From NCBI GenBank assembly GCA_946902875.1, contig OX336340.1, positions 17,685,566-17,749,565 of the forward strand: a stretch of DNA of 64,000 nucleotides, read 5' to 3'. The notes beneath the pieces are model-generated. The model saw only the letters and a program-made list of their open reading frames with translations, did not search any database and was not told where the DNA came from. Both the position numbers and the translations under genes were made by a program. Positions 25,191 to 36,178 of the stretch are shown in pieces (the first letter of the stretch is position 1; each line of letters starts with the position of its first letter). Source of the stretch: Nematopogon swammerdamellus. Taxonomy: Eukaryota; Arthropoda; Insecta; Lepidoptera; Adelidae.

Positions 25191-26167
25191 TTGAGGAGTG
25201 ATTTTTCAAAACTAACCAATTCCACTTCTGACCGAAGTCTTTTTTTTTTCGGGCTCTAAACCCACAGATCCATCGATCCCCATCATTAGTTTCGATCAAA
25301 ACTGGCCAGAAGTCTTTTTAAAATAGCTACTAGGCCACTCGAAACTGCATAAAATATTTTTCAATCAAAACTGGACATATTTGTATAGAAATTTCCAATA
25401 AGTGAAATGTTTTCAAACAAAGGGTACCAATAACCTCGAAATTGGCGCCTTATTTTATTTTCGTACTTGCTACACTAGTTTTTATTGGACAACACCGATA
25501 ACAGCTGTTCTTCTGTAAAAGAATATAGGCATTGAGCTGTTTTCCTCTGCAAAGTTATGCTTCTCGTGTAAACAGATTCATTAACAAAAACACAAAAAAA
25601 TTACAATAAAATTGAAAAAAAGAAACGCAAACTTGTAAACCCGTGCGGGCGTGCAGACCGTACAAACCACAGTTTGTTCTGTCAGTGTGACAGTTCGTAG
25701 AATCCTATTCTCATTTGAATCGTGTTTTATGCAATTGACATATGGACTATAACAGTTGGTAACACTGTGTAAACAAATTTGGTGGCCTAACCCCGCGTTT
25801 ATAAATCTGTTTCTTGAAAGTTTTATGCAAAACAACGTAAATCTTTATTAGGGACAACGATTCCTTATAAAAAATTTTTTTTTAATTCAAAACTTGACTA
25901 TTACACTTCGTTTTCAATGAAAACTGGCCAAATTTTCAGTTTTCAATCAAAGCTAACCAATTCTAAATTTGTTTTTTTTTTTATTACTGCACCAACATAA
26001 GCAGACGCTAAAAAATTAAAGGCTACCTTTCATCAGAGTGACTTTAAGTACCACATCGCATTTAAACAATAAAATATTTTTGCTTCCGTCTAGGTGTTTC
26101 AGTTTTTTGGCTCTCCTGTAAAATGTTATTTTGTGGAATTGGTTAGTTTTGAAAAAAACACTCCTCA
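25191..26167. mobile_element. TIR-type MITE, about 975 bp
   Basis: The left end has GAGGAGTGATTTTTCAAAAC then TAACCAATTCCA. The right end (26134-26166) is its reverse complement with small differences. The inside is AT-rich and repeats phrases such as TTCAATCAAAACTGG and GATCAAAACTGGCCAGAAG. No transposase frame is present, so it is a non-autonomous DNA transposon of unassigned superfamily. Confidence 0.7.
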
Positions 26168-26329
26168 TCCTTATGGTCAGTCGCTTTGCTCGACTTTTGC
26201 TAAAGACCGAGAGGATTGCAGGAATATGGGAGAGGCGTACGCGGAGCATTGCACGCAAAATCGCTGACTCGTCACTAGACTCTATTGTTGAACGAAAGAG
26301 TATTCGGCATATATATATATTTTTTTAAT

Positions 26330-26640
26330 CGAAACTGACACGTTTGGCTACATCACCTACAACGTCAGTGATGTCAGCCCATAACACGGGTGAACTAGAT
26401 GCCATGTCAGTGTTTCCATCATTTCATGTCGGCTACACTGAACTGGAACTATTTACATAGCCGTTTCGACCGACACGTTTGGTTCAGTGCGGTGGTAACA
26501 ACCCGGCCGGGATAAACCCTACCACCTAGTAAGGTAAGAAGAGAAGGGACCTACAGTTTTACGTGGAATCGGAACCACATGGAGCTGCCATGTCCATTCA
26601 GCGGTAGCGATCAGCCGTTGGGTATAACATTTCCCTAGGC
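26330..26640 (-). mobile_element. 5S/tRNA-type SINE (antisense)
   Basis: Minus-strand copy with the tail AACTGACACG...CATCACCTACAA at its left, the core CCCTACCACCTAGTAAGG, and part of the head (GGTTCCGATTCCACG, a B-box-like stretch, at its right). The 5S-like part of the head has been lost or diverged. Confidence 0.8.
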
Positions 26641-27989
26641 AAATCTGATGACGAATTATTTAGAAAATCTAGCTAGATATCGTCTCTGTTCAATATCTCG
26701 ATCGATGGGTTTATCATGTTTATCATAGTCTGCCTGTTCTGAGGACAGAGTTATTTTCATAATATTTTATGTTTATATGTTAGTACTAAGCACGTACTCG
26801 CTTTATATATATTTTTATTAGAAAAAATGCAAAGCGAAAATCATTGGAAAAAATACATCCCGGCCAGGATTGATGGACAAGTAGGAAATTGCTTCGGAGC
26901 CCTCTTTGTGTGAACAAACGTTCGCAATTGACATACTTTTTCATGATCTATGTGCCCGTACTATGAACATATTCAACCGTTTATTGTAGGCCAGTAAGTT
27001 TCTCTAATCTTAATCCATTTTGTTTATTCAGCGGTACAATTAAATTTTCCGCCAGCCAAATGGACTCATAATCTGTCAGACGACCAGCACACATACAACT
27101 CGTCTAATTTGTATCGGAGATGTGTTCTGCACTCGCGCTTGTTATAGCTTGGCTTTATTTACATTTTATGGTTTGTTTTGGCTCCTCATAACAACCGGAC
27201 GAGATACTCTGCTGATCATTTGCGTACGTTTCATAAAAACATTTATATACGGACAAGCTTGAGCGCGACGGGTTTCCGTTCAAAAACTAATAAAACCTAA
27301 AAAACTTATAGTGCGGAGTGTAGTTTAAGTTTCTTGCAAATGTTATACTTGATTTTGTAAATTGTGGTTTTTAAAAATTTCATTAGTGTAATTTAATAAA
27401 AGATTTTTTTTTAATAAATTAAAATTGTTAATAAAAAACTATGAATTTTCTTAATTATTAAATTTATAATATTTTATGGAAGCTTTTTTTTATAAAACTT
27501 TTAAAATTATTATTAGATAATAGAATTAAGATTCGGATTATGAACAGATTCAAAAGGTAATGGCATGAAAATTTACAGCAAATGCCCATTAATATTAATT
27601 AGTTTTATAGTTAGTGCAAGCACGTAACCCTCACCCCGCGAATCAAGTTCATGCTTGACCGGTTTTCACTACGGAACCCTAAAAAAGTTATGTGATTTCA
27701 GACCGCAGCTTTACGAGCACGATAATGGGCGTGCGCTTGGCGAGATGACCGCGAGGAATTTCATCGGGAGCTTTTTTTTTATTTATTCTTTTTAAAGCGT
27801 TCGGACGAATTTATTGTTGTTCTGGTTTTTACAAAAATATTGCACACATTTGCAACAGTTTTATGCATTGGTGAATTAAAAAGCGAAAGAGTTGTTTGTT
27901 TTAACAGTTTTGAAAGTTTTTGAATTAAGTCATCGGATAATTGAATAAGCGTCGTCATGTGAATTGTAATCTTGTAAAATAGGAATATA
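26641..27989. other. Intronic AT-rich stretch, nothing recognised
   Basis: Between PKC exons. Apart from a small GGAACCCTAAAAAAG end near 27673, matching the repeat at 22738-23016, I see no gene, RNA or clear repeat. Confidence 0.6.
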
Positions 27990-28137
27990 TAGACAGGCCG
28001 TTTTTCCGTCCAGTTCAGTGTAGCCGGCACGACCGAAGGGAAGCACTGACATGGCACTTAGTTCACCCGGTGTTATGGGCTGACATCACGGATGTTGTAG
28101 GTGATGTAGCCAACCGTGTCAGTTGCCATAAAAAAAA
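27990..28137 (+). mobile_element. SINE 3' fragment
   Basis: A 5'-truncated copy that begins within GTCCAGTTCAGTGTAGCCGG and runs to GTCAGTTGCCATAAAAAAAA. It lies about 35 bp upstream of a full-length copy of the same family. Confidence 0.85.
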
Positions 28138-28168
28138 CCTCAATAAGATCCAAAAAACACACTTATTT

Positions 28169-28545
28169 GGCAGCCTCAGCGGTGCGACCGGTCGACTGTC
28201 GGTCGTGATCATAAGCATATCTGGGCGCGGTCAGTATTTCGATGGGTGACCGCTCTGGATGCTGACCGTGGTTTGGATTCCACGTGAAACTGTAGGTCCC
28301 TTCCCTTATTACCTTGCCAGGTGGTAACCCCGGGTTTAACCCGCCCGGGTTGATACCACCGCACTGAATTAAAGGTCGATTGAAATGGCTATTTAAATAG
28401 TTCGTGTTTTCCGTTCAGTTCAGTGTAGCCGGCACGACCGGAGGAAAGCACTGACTTGGCACCTAGTTCACCAAGGTGTTATGGGCTGACGTCACGGATG
28501 TAGTACTTGATGTAGCCAACCGTATCAGTTTCCATAAAAAAAATA
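28169..28545 (+). mobile_element. Full-length SINE with 5S rRNA-like head
   Basis: The head contains GGGCGCGGTCAGTATTTCGA and TGGGTGACCGCTCTGG, which match the 3' half of eukaryotic 5S rRNA including its box C region. GGATTCCACGTG follows. Then come AAACTGTAGGTCCCTTCCC, the shared core, and the CATCACGGATG...CCATAAAAAAA tail. The element is a transcription-by-Pol-III retroposon by structure, with a LINE-derived tail inferred. Confidence 0.88.
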
Positions 28546-28773
28546 CAGCTACGTCCATAGGATCCAAATAAATATTGGATGATGTAATTCAATGTTCTGT
28601 GTTTTTTTTTTTGCGATGTTTTGTGATTTTTTGTGACTTACTTATGTATGAATGTACGAGTAGGTACAGTGCGCGGCTGTAAATAATGCGCATCGGGCTT
28701 TAGAGAGAGAGAGACAATCCTGTTGTAGAGCGTCGTCACTGTCGCACTAACTTGCACGTCTCTGTGAAAAAAG

Positions 28774-29180
28774 CGGCGGGTGGCCGAGTGGTTTGGGCAT
28801 CGGCTTCTCATGCGGGAGGTCCGAGGTTCGAATCCGGTCGGCGTGTACCAATGAGTTTTTTCTGACGAAAAAATTTACGTGCATACCTACACCTGCTGCT
28901 TCACCGTTCGGAACCGGTGTAAAACTGTAGGTCCCTTCCCTTGCCACTTACTAGGTGGTAGGCTCAAATTGTAGCCGACTGGGTTGGTACCACCGTACTG
29001 GATGTAAGATGGCCGCATAGCAACCTCGGTTGTGTTCTCCTCTAGTCCAGTATAGCTAGCAATCCAGGGAAGTCTCCGGTATGGCACGTACCTTCTCGGA
29101 GGTGAAATTGGCTGGTCGGAGCATGCGCTTTGGCCCCTCCGACTCAGCCATCCATACCGGATTACATAAAAAAAAAAGGG
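28774..29180 (+). mobile_element. tRNA-headed SINE, full length
   Basis: The head has box A TGGCCGAGTGG and box B GGTTCGAATCC at normal tRNA spacing, resembling a Leu/Ser-type tRNA. A body follows with TTTTTCTGACGAAAAAATTT, ACACCTGCTGCTTCACCGTT, AAACTGTAGGTCCCTTCCC, ACTAGGTGGTAGG and TTGGTACCACCG, and a tail ending CCGGATTACATAAAAAAAA. It is a SINE, not a functional tRNA: no acceptor stem closes. Confidence 0.9.
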
Positions 29181-29267
29181 ATGGCCCTCTACAACCGCAT
29201 TGTCTCTTTCGAAAGCCCGATGTGCATTATTTACTGCTGCGTACTGTATATCAAAACTTATAACATT

Positions 29268-29548
29268 ATGTCGTAAAAGGCGACTAAGTGATATGACTCC
29301 CTTCTTATATTACTAGGTGGTAGGGTTTAACCCGCCCGGGTTGCTACCGCCGCACTGAATGAAAGGTCGGTCGAAACGGCTATGTAAATAGTTTGTGTTT
29401 TCCGTCCAGTTCAGTGTAGCCAGCACGGCCGAAGGGAAGCACTGACATGGCACCTAGTTCACCCGGTGTTATGGGCTGACATCACGGATGTTGTAGGTCA
29501 TGTAGCCAACCGTGTCAGTTTCCATACAAAAAACATAGTATGTGCGAT
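29268..29548 (+). mobile_element. SINE with ATGTCGTAAAAGGCGAC start, 5' truncated
   Basis: It begins at ATGTCGTAAAAGGCGACTAA, continues through the shared core (ACTAGGTGGTAGGG, CCGGGTTGCTACCGCC), and ends GTCAGTTTCCATACAAAAAA. It lies only about 40 bp before the acceptor of the C1A exon. Confidence 0.85.
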
Positions 29549-29589
29549 CCATCCTTCTGAACTAACCTATGTCTGATGTTACTTTTCAG

Positions 29590-29791
29590 GGAGCACGATG
29601 TGAACGGTCACCGTTTTGTAGCGCGGTTCTTCCGACAACCGACCTTCTGCGCCTTCTGCAAGGAGTTCCTCTGGGGGTTCGGCAAGCAGGGCTACCGGTG
29701 CGTGGTCTGCCAGACCGCCGTTCACAAGAGATGTCACTTAAAGCTGCTGGGCAAGTGCCCGGGGTCCTCGGCGGACTCAGACGCGACGGTG
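29590..29791 (+). CDS. Pkcdelta: Novel PKC (delta type), C1A exon
   Basis: The exon codes for one complete phorbol-ester/diacylglycerol-binding C1 domain. From HRF, ligands follow the C1 spacing H-X12-C-X2-C-X13-C-X2-C-X4-H-X2-C-X7-C without exception, and GKQGYRC and the aromatic WGFG loop are present. In the family this domain recruits the kinase to membrane diacylglycerol. The acceptor (TTACTTTTCAG) is good. The first base completes the Lys codon split with the pseudosubstrate exon. The donor GTG|GTTAGT at 29792 leaves phase 0, so the join to the next exon reads DATV-YLRERF, close to the known PKC delta spacing between C1A and C1B. Confidence 0.94.
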
Positions 29792-29810
29792 GTTAGTATA
29801 AATTAGAGTG

Positions 29811-30380
29811 TGTTTTGTAGTCGTTGCGGAGGTTCGGCGAGCAGGGCTACCGGTGCGTGGTCTGCTAGAACGCCGCGTCGTCCACAAGAGATCGCAGTTA
29901 AAGCTTCTGGGCAAGTGCCCGGACTCCTCGGCGGACTCAGACGCGACGGTGGTTAGTATATATTAGAGTGTGTTCTGTAGTCGCTGCGGAGGTTCGGCGA
30001 GCAGGGCTACCGGTGCGTGGTCTGCTAGAACGCCGCGCCGTCCACAAGAGATGCCAGTTAAAGCTGCTGGGAAAGTGCCCGGGCTCCTCGGCGGACTCAG
30101 ACGCGACGGTGGTTAGTATAAATTAGAGTGTGTTTTGTAGTCGCTGCGGAGGTTCGGCGAGCAGGGCTACCGGTGCGTGGTCTGCTAGAACGCCGCGCCG
30201 TCCACAAGAGATCCCAGTTAAAGCTTCTGGGCAAGTGCCCGGGCTCCTCGGCGGACTCAGACGCGACGGTGGTTAGTATATATTAGAGTGTGTTCTGTAG
30301 TCGCTGCGGAGTTTCGGCGAGCAGGGCTACCGGTGCGTGGTCTGCTAGAACGCCGCGCTGTCCACAAGAGATGCCAGTTG
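29811..30380 (+). pseudogene. Tandem array of 160-bp partial copies of the C1A exon
   Basis: Three full copies and one partial copy of the second half of the C1A exon plus its donor and about 40 bp of intron. GCAGGGCTACCGGTGCGTGG starts near 29842, 30002, 30162 and 30322 (period 160), against 29687 in the real exon. Every copy has changed CAG to TAG in the reading frame (GTCTGCTAGAAC) and an indel near CCGTCCACAAGAG, so none can be a coding exon. The last copy breaks off after AGATGCCAGTT. The donor-like GTGGTTAGTATA is kept in three copies. Confidence 0.92.
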
Positions 30381-30731
30381 TGTGTTTGTTGTGTGCCAAG
30401 AGTGCCCAGGCTCCGCGGGGACACAGACACGACGGAAGACGAAAATTAAGAATAAAATAAAAATTGTATGCCCTGCTCTAGCCGAAATTAAATAACACAC
30501 ATCTGAAAATAATCTCAAAAGACAGCCTACACTTTCATTAACCTTACTGCAAAGCACATGGTTGGTGACTAAATTTAGTAGTCAATTTTAAGAGGTTATT
30601 ACGAAATATTTTTCCTTTATTTATGGAACCCGAAATGTCTTACTACGTCTCCCCCCCCCCCCCCCCCCCCGCCCCATGCCGTTAGCTCATTATATCTTTT
30701 GTCGCTCACTTGTAAATTGCACCTGTTTCAG
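30381..30731. other. Intron remainder with a poly-C tract
   Basis: AT-rich intron sequence containing a run of about 20 C at 30651-30670 whose exact length is unreliable. CACCTGTTTCAG forms the acceptor of the next exon at 30731. Confidence 0.7.
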
Positions 30732-30861
30732 TACCTACGGGAGCGGTTCAAGGTGGACGTGCCGCACCGCTTCCGGCCCCACACGTTCGTGTCGCCCACC
30801 TTCTGCGACCACTGCGGCGCCATGCTCTATGGCTTCTTCAAGCAGGGCCTCAAGTGCGAAG
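30732..30861 (+). CDS. Pkcdelta: Novel PKC (delta type), first half of C1B
   Basis: The exon codes for [14 protein letters not shown], then [14 protein letters not shown] and FFKQGLKCE. It supplies the first His and first three Cys of the second C1 domain, plus the MLYGFFKQG ligand loop. The donor GAAG|GTACAG at 30862 leaves phase 1. Joining to 46627 creates Asp at the junction (KCE-D-CDVN) and gives perfect C1 ligand spacing. The sequence VPHRF...SPTFCDHC and the later NLCG-NQ-LL-EAL are closer to PKC delta/theta than to epsilon/eta or classical PKC. Confidence 0.94.
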
Positions 30862-30890
30862 GTACAGTCCGGGTCCAGAAAAACGATAGG

Positions 30891-31203
30891 ATCTGACCTC
30901 CGTGAACTGGCTTTTAACCTGTGTATATTATGGTCTGACCTCCGTGAACTGGCTTTACCCTATATATACTCGTATATGGTCTGACCTGCGTGAACTTGCT
31001 TTTAACCTGTATATGATCTGACCTCCTCGAATTGGCTTTTAACCTGTATATGGTCTGATCTCCTCGAACTGGCTTTTAACCTGAATATGATCTAACTTCC
31101 TCGAACTGGCTTTGAACCAGGATATGGTCTGACTTCCTGGAACTGGCTTTGAACCTGTATATTATGTCTTACCTCCTCGAACTGGCTTTTAACCTGTACA
31201 TGG
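30891..31203. repeat. Minisatellite of about 43 bp directly after the C1B donor
   Basis: About seven units of the form TCTGACCTCCTCGAACTGGC followed by TTTTAACCTGTATATGG, with period 37-46 bp. It begins 30 bp downstream of the splice donor. Confidence 0.88.
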
Positions 31204-31836
31204 AACTTGACACGGTTGGCTACATCACGCGATGTCAGACTATTACACCTTCTTCTTGTCGTTAATAAGCGTCATGTCAGGATTCCCCTCTGATTTGTAA
31301 TAGTTCTGATGCTAAGAACCCTTTGCTATCTATGCTCCTTAACTGAGAAAATGCTCCTGAACTGAATTTAATGGTTTCAAAGATAAGCTTTTGGTTCTGA
31401 ACCAGTGTCATATTTCGAAGTGTTATTTCTTTTATAGAACCTGACATTGGTTGGCTAGGCTACATCACTTTGTTCCGACCCGAAATGTCAGCCCATTACA
31501 CTTTGACGAACTATGTGCTATGACAGTGCATTTTCTCAGTTAAGTTGTGGTTCTCAGAACTGTGGTTGAAAACATTGACTTATGTAATAAATAAGTCAAT
31601 GTTCTTAGAACCAGTTATAACCGGTTCTGATGTTGAGAACCCATTCTCAACCATTGACTTATGTAATAAATAAGTCATAGATTCGGCAACTCTTTGAAAC
31701 CGCTTTAGGATATATATCATTACGCTATCTACTTGAGGTGCTGAGCAGTTAGCTGTGAGAGTAGTCAATCCATAAAAATTTGACATATTTTCTTCTTTTC
31801 TAATTTCATGCCCGCGAAGCCGCGGGCAAAAGCTAG
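31200..31836. mobile_element. Degenerate SINE tails, inverted hairpins and a Helitron-like 3' end
   Basis: Two decayed minus-strand SINE tails (near 31206-31250 and 31440-31505, with GACACGGTTGGCTACATCAC and ATGTCAGCCCATTACAC). Two copies of a hairpin around CATTGACTTATGTAATAAATAAGTC follow (31573 and 31655). At 31810-31836 is GCCCGCGAAGCCGCGGGC then AAAAGCTAG, the usual hairpin and CTAG end of lepidopteran Helitrons. Confidence 0.6.
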
Positions 31837-32319
31837 AGTACTTACATATACATAAGAAGGAGATATTATGAACATGCGTTAATTAATAATTTTTACCTAC
31901 CTTTTCAAAAGCAATACATATACATTTTCCGCTGTAGGTATAGAACATTGCTTACTGGTATAGAAAATTGTTCAATAATCGCATATGTATTGCATTCTTA
32001 AAATAAAATAAACTAAAACGTAGTTAATTATTTATGTGTTTTGATTGCTAAAATATCGTTTATAAACTAACCTACTTTTTGTGTTATGCATACCAACTAA
32101 GTATCTGTAATAACATTTTATTATGCGCTATTTGCCGGCCTTATATACTAATTTGCTTATTAATATACCTTTAACATACCGTACAAAACAAATCCTACCG
32201 CACGCTATTCTACACTTGTATTCATGTATGTACCTACTTCACGAAATAAACCTACAACATATTTATAACGTTATACCGTTCTAACGTGGTATTATGACTA
32301 AATTTTAAAATGTAAATCA
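31837..32319. other. AT-rich intron, nothing recognised
   Basis: No open frame, RNA or repeat that I can name. Confidence 0.6.
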
Positions 32320-35030
32320 GAATTGAGACAGGTTCCGTCGGACGCTGCTTGCCTGAGCGAGTGCATTCCTACGACTCCGTTCGGCTACAAACGTCGAAGG
32401 CCTCAGACGCAGCGTCGTAGCCTGATCGAGTTCAGTGCTACGCCGCTACCTCAAACGTCGCGCCTTAGCCTGATCGAGTGCACGGCTACGCCGCTACAAC
32501 AGTCGTCGCAGAGCTCAGACGCAGCGCCGTAGCCTCAGTGAGTGCAGTTCTTCGCCGCTACAACCGTCGTAGACGCAGACGCCGCGCCGCTACAATCGTC
32601 TCGTCGATCCAGACACCGCGCCGTAGCCTTAGCGAGTGCAGTTTTCGCAGCTACCTCTGACGTCGCGCCGCCCTAGTCTGAGCGAGTACAGCGCTAAGCA
32701 GTTACAACCGTAGACACCGCGCCGTAGCCTGACAGAGTACAGTGCCACGCCGCTACAACCGTCGTAAACCTCCGACGCCGCGCGTGAGTGCAGTGATAAG
32801 TCGCTATAACAATATCGTGGACCCAGACGCCGCGCCCCGCGTCCTGGCCTGAGGGAGTACTGCAGTGCTACGCGCCGCTTCAACAATCATAGACCTACGA
32901 TGGTGCTACGGTTCTACAACCGTCGTAGCCCTCAGACACTGTAGTAGAGTGAGCGAGGGCAGTGCTACGCCGCCACAACCGTCGTAGACCCTAGACACTG
33001 CAGTGGCCTGAGCGAGGTCAGTGCTGCGCTGCTACAACCGTCGTCGTAGACCCTAGACGCTGCAGTGGCCCGAGCGAGCGAAGTGCTACGGTGCCACAAC
33101 CGTCGTCGACCTCAGACACAGCAGTGGCCATAGCGAGCGCAGTGCTGCGCTGCTACAACCGTCGTCGTAGACCCTAGACAATGCAGTGGCCCGAGCGAGC
33201 GAAGTGCTACTGTGCTACAACCGTCGTCGACCTCAGACACTGTTTTAGAGTGAGCGAGCGCAGTGCTACGCCGCCACAACCGTCGTAGACCCTAGACACT
33301 GCAGTGGCCTGAGCGAGCGCAGTGCTGCGCTGCTACAACCGTCGTCGTAGACCCTAGACGCTGCAGTGGCCCGATTGAGTGCAGTGCTACGCCGCCACAA
33401 CCGTCGTAGACCCTGCAGTGGCCTGAGCGAGCGCAGTGCTGCGCTGCTACAACCGTCGTCGTAGACCCTAGACACTGCAGTGGCCCGAGCGAGTGCAGTG
33501 CTACGCCGCCACAACCGTCGCGTCGTAGACCCTAGACACTGCAGTGGCCTGAGCGGGCGCAGTGCTGCGCCGCTACAATCGTCGTCGTAGACCCTAGCCA
33601 CTGCAGTGGCCTGAGCGAGCGCAGTGCTGCGCTGCTACAACCGTCGTCGTAGACCCTAGACACTGCAGTGGCCCGAGCGAGTGCAGTGCTACGCCGCCAC
33701 AACCGTCGCGTCGTAGACCCTAGACACTGCAGTGGCCTGAGCGGGCGCAGTGCTGCGCCGCTACAATCGTCGTCGTAGACCCTAGCCACTGCAGTGGCCT
33801 GAGCGAGCGCAGTGCTGCGCAGCTACAACCGTCGTCGTAGATCCTAGACACTGCAGTTGCCCGAGCGAGCGAAGTGCTACGGTGCTACAACCGTCGTCGA
33901 CCTCAGACACAGTTTTAGAGTGAGCGAGCGCAGTGCTGCTCCGCTACAACCATCGTAGATCCTATACACTGCAGTTGCCTGAGCGAGTGCAGTGCTACGG
34001 TGCTACAACCGTCGTCGTCGACCTCAGACACTGTTTCAGAGTGAACGAGCGCAGTGCTGCGCCGCTACAACCATCGTAGATCCTAGATACTGCAGTGGCT
34101 CGAGCGAGCGAAGCGCCACGGACAACCGTCGTAGACCGCAGACACTGCAGTGGCCTGAGTGAGCGCAGTGCTACGGTGCTACAACCGTCGTATACCTCAG
34201 ACACTGCTGTGGCCTGAGCGAGCGCAATGCTACGTTGCTACAACCGTCGTATACCTCAGACACTGCAGTGGCCTGAGCGAGCGAAATGCTACGGTGCTAC
34301 CATCGTCGTAGACGTCAGACACTGTAGTAGAGTGAGCGAGCACAGTGCTACAGTGCTACAACGGTCGTAGTCTGCAAACACTGCAGTAGCCTGATCGAGC
34401 GCAGTGCTATGGTGCTACAACCGTCGTAGACCCTAAACACTTCAGTGACCTGTGCGAGCACAGTGCTACGGTGCTACAACGGTCGTAGTCTGCAGACACT
34501 GCAGTAGCCTGATTGAGCGCAGTGCTACGGTGCTACACTGTCGTAGACCCTAAACACTTCGGTGGCGTGTGCGAGCACAGTGCTACGGTGCTACAACGGT
34601 CGTAGTCTGCAGACACTGCAGTAGCCTGATCGAGCGCAGTTCTACGGTGCTACAACCGTCGTAGGCCCTAAACACTTCAGTGGCCTGTGCGAGCACAGTG
34701 CTACGGTGCTACCATCGTCGTAGACCTCAGACACTGTAGTAGAGTGAGCGAGCACAGTGCTACAGTGCTACAACGGTCGTAGTCTGCAAACACTGCAGTA
34801 GCCTGATCGAGCGCAGTGCTATGGTGCTACAACCGTCGTAGACCCTAAACACTTCAGTGGCCTGTGCGAGCACAGTGCTACGGTGCTACAACGGTCGTAG
34901 TCTGCAGACACTGCAGTAGCCTGATTGAGCGCAGTGCTACGGTGCTACACTGTCGTAGACCCTAAACACTTCGGTGGCGTGTGCGAGCACAGTGCTACGG
35001 TGCTACAACGGTCGTAGACCGCAGACACTT
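32320..35030. repeat. Large CpG-rich minisatellite, about 60-bp units
   Basis: Forty or more units of the type GCCTGAGCGAGCGCAGTGC, TACGGTGCTACAACCGTCGT, AGACCCTAGACACTGCAGTG. Local higher-order periodicity is visible: a block of about 183 bp recurs at 33532-33600 and 33715-33783, and a block of 374 bp at 34320-34650 and 34734-35020. The array is GC- and CpG-rich against an AT-rich intron. Long reverse frames across it (ARATAVSRVYDDG type) are a by-product of periodicity. Confidence 0.93.
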
Positions 35031-35418
35031 TTTTTGTTTTTTTTTTTATTGCTACCGAACTGTGTGGCTCTGTCCGAGGTCGCAACCTCAGGCGCAGCCA
35101 ATTTCACCCCCGAGGAGGTGCCAGTCCGGCTTGGAGGTGGACTAATGTTGCTGGGGAAAGGCTATTAACCCGCGATTTGAAGATCTGTGGATTGTAGGAG
35201 TGGGGGAAGATATTTCCTGGGAGCCCGTTCCACACCTTTGCAGTGCGGCACAAGAACGATTTAGAGAATCGTGCAGTTCGAAGAACTCTTCTGTCGACTA
35301 CAAACGGGTGTTCCGCGAGAGTATGGCGGGTTTGGCGAAGGCGAACAGGAGGAGGAGGGATAAGGGAAGCAAGTTCGTCAGAGCAGCGGCCATAGTAGTA
35401 CCGATAAAACAGGCTCAA
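35031..35418 (-). mobile_element. 5'-truncated LINE inserted into the minisatellite
   Basis: A T-rich run at 35030-35052 is the antisense poly(A) tail. The minus strand codes for a LINE C-terminus with RFSKSFLCRTAKVWNGLPG and a YNPQIFKSRVN end, as in non-LTR retrotransposon ORF2 tails. The minisatellite resumes at about 35419. Confidence 0.82.
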
Positions 35419-35724
35419 TGACCGCAGTAGATTGAGCGAGCGCAGTGCTACGATGCTACAACCGTCGTCGTAGACCCTAGACACTTCAGTGGCCTGAGCG
35501 AGCACAGTGCTACGCCGCTGCAACAATCGTAGACCTCAGACACTGCAGTAGCCTGAGCGAGCGCAGTGCTACGCCGCTGCAACAATTTTAGACCCTAGAC
35601 ACTGCAGTGGCTTGAGCGAGCGCAGAGCTACGGTGCTACAACGTTCGTAGACCTTAGACACTGCAGTAGCCTGAGCGAGCGCAGTGCTACGCCGCTGCAA
35701 CAATCGTAGACCCTAAATACTGTT
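35419..35724. repeat. Minisatellite, continued
   Basis: Five more units with the variant CTACGCCGCTGCAACAATCG. This shows the LINE landed within a pre-existing array. Confidence 0.9.
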
Positions 35725-35726
35725 AA

Positions 35727-36110
35727 GCGCCGGGTGGCCGAGTGGTTTGGGCATCGTCCGCTCATGCGAGAGGTCCGAGGTTCCAATCCGGTCGGCGTGA
35801 ACCAATGAGATTTTTCTGACGAAAAAATTTACGTACATTCCTACACCTGCTGCTTCACCGTTCGGAACCGGTGTAAAACTGGTTCCCTTCACTTGCCCTT
35901 TACAAATTGTAGGCGACTGCGTTGGTATTACCATACTGGATGTAAGATGGCCGCATAGCAGCCTCGGCAGTGTTCTCCTCTAGTCCAGCCAGCAATCCAG
36001 GGAAGTCTCCGGTATGGTACCTACCTTCGCGGAGGTGATATTGGCTGGTCGGAGCATGCGCTTTGGCCCCTCCGACTCAGCCACCCATATCGGATTACAT
36101 AAAAAAAAAC
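35727..36110 (+). mobile_element. tRNA-headed SINE inserted in the minisatellite
   Basis: Same family as 28774-29180. It has box A TGGCCGAGTGG, box B GGTTCCAATCC (one change), the body TTTTTCTGACGAAAAAATTT, and the tail ending CGGATTACATAAAAAAAAA. There is a deletion around ACTAGGTGGTAGG. Minisatellite (CTGCAGTGGCTTGAGCGATC) resumes directly after the A tail. Confidence 0.9.
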
Positions 36111-36178
36111 TGCAGTGGCTTGAGCGATCGCAGTGCTACGGTGCTATAACCGTCGTAGACAACGTAGACTAGCCCGGG
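36111..36178. repeat. Minisatellite, short segment
   Basis: One unit between the SINE and the tyrosine-recombinase element. Confidence 0.8.

Noticed and set aside
28196..28270. 5S rRNA gene
   Set aside because: Only the 3' half of 5S is present and it is fused to SINE sequence.
28774..28846. tRNA gene call (box A and box B present)
   Set aside because: The sequence continues into a SINE body with an A tail and has no closing acceptor stem, so it is a SINE head.
32629..34204. Reverse frames of ARATAVSRVYDDGCSSAALRS type repeats
   Set aside because: Produced by the 60-bp minisatellite. Unit length changes break the frame repeatedly and no start, splice or conserved domain is seen.
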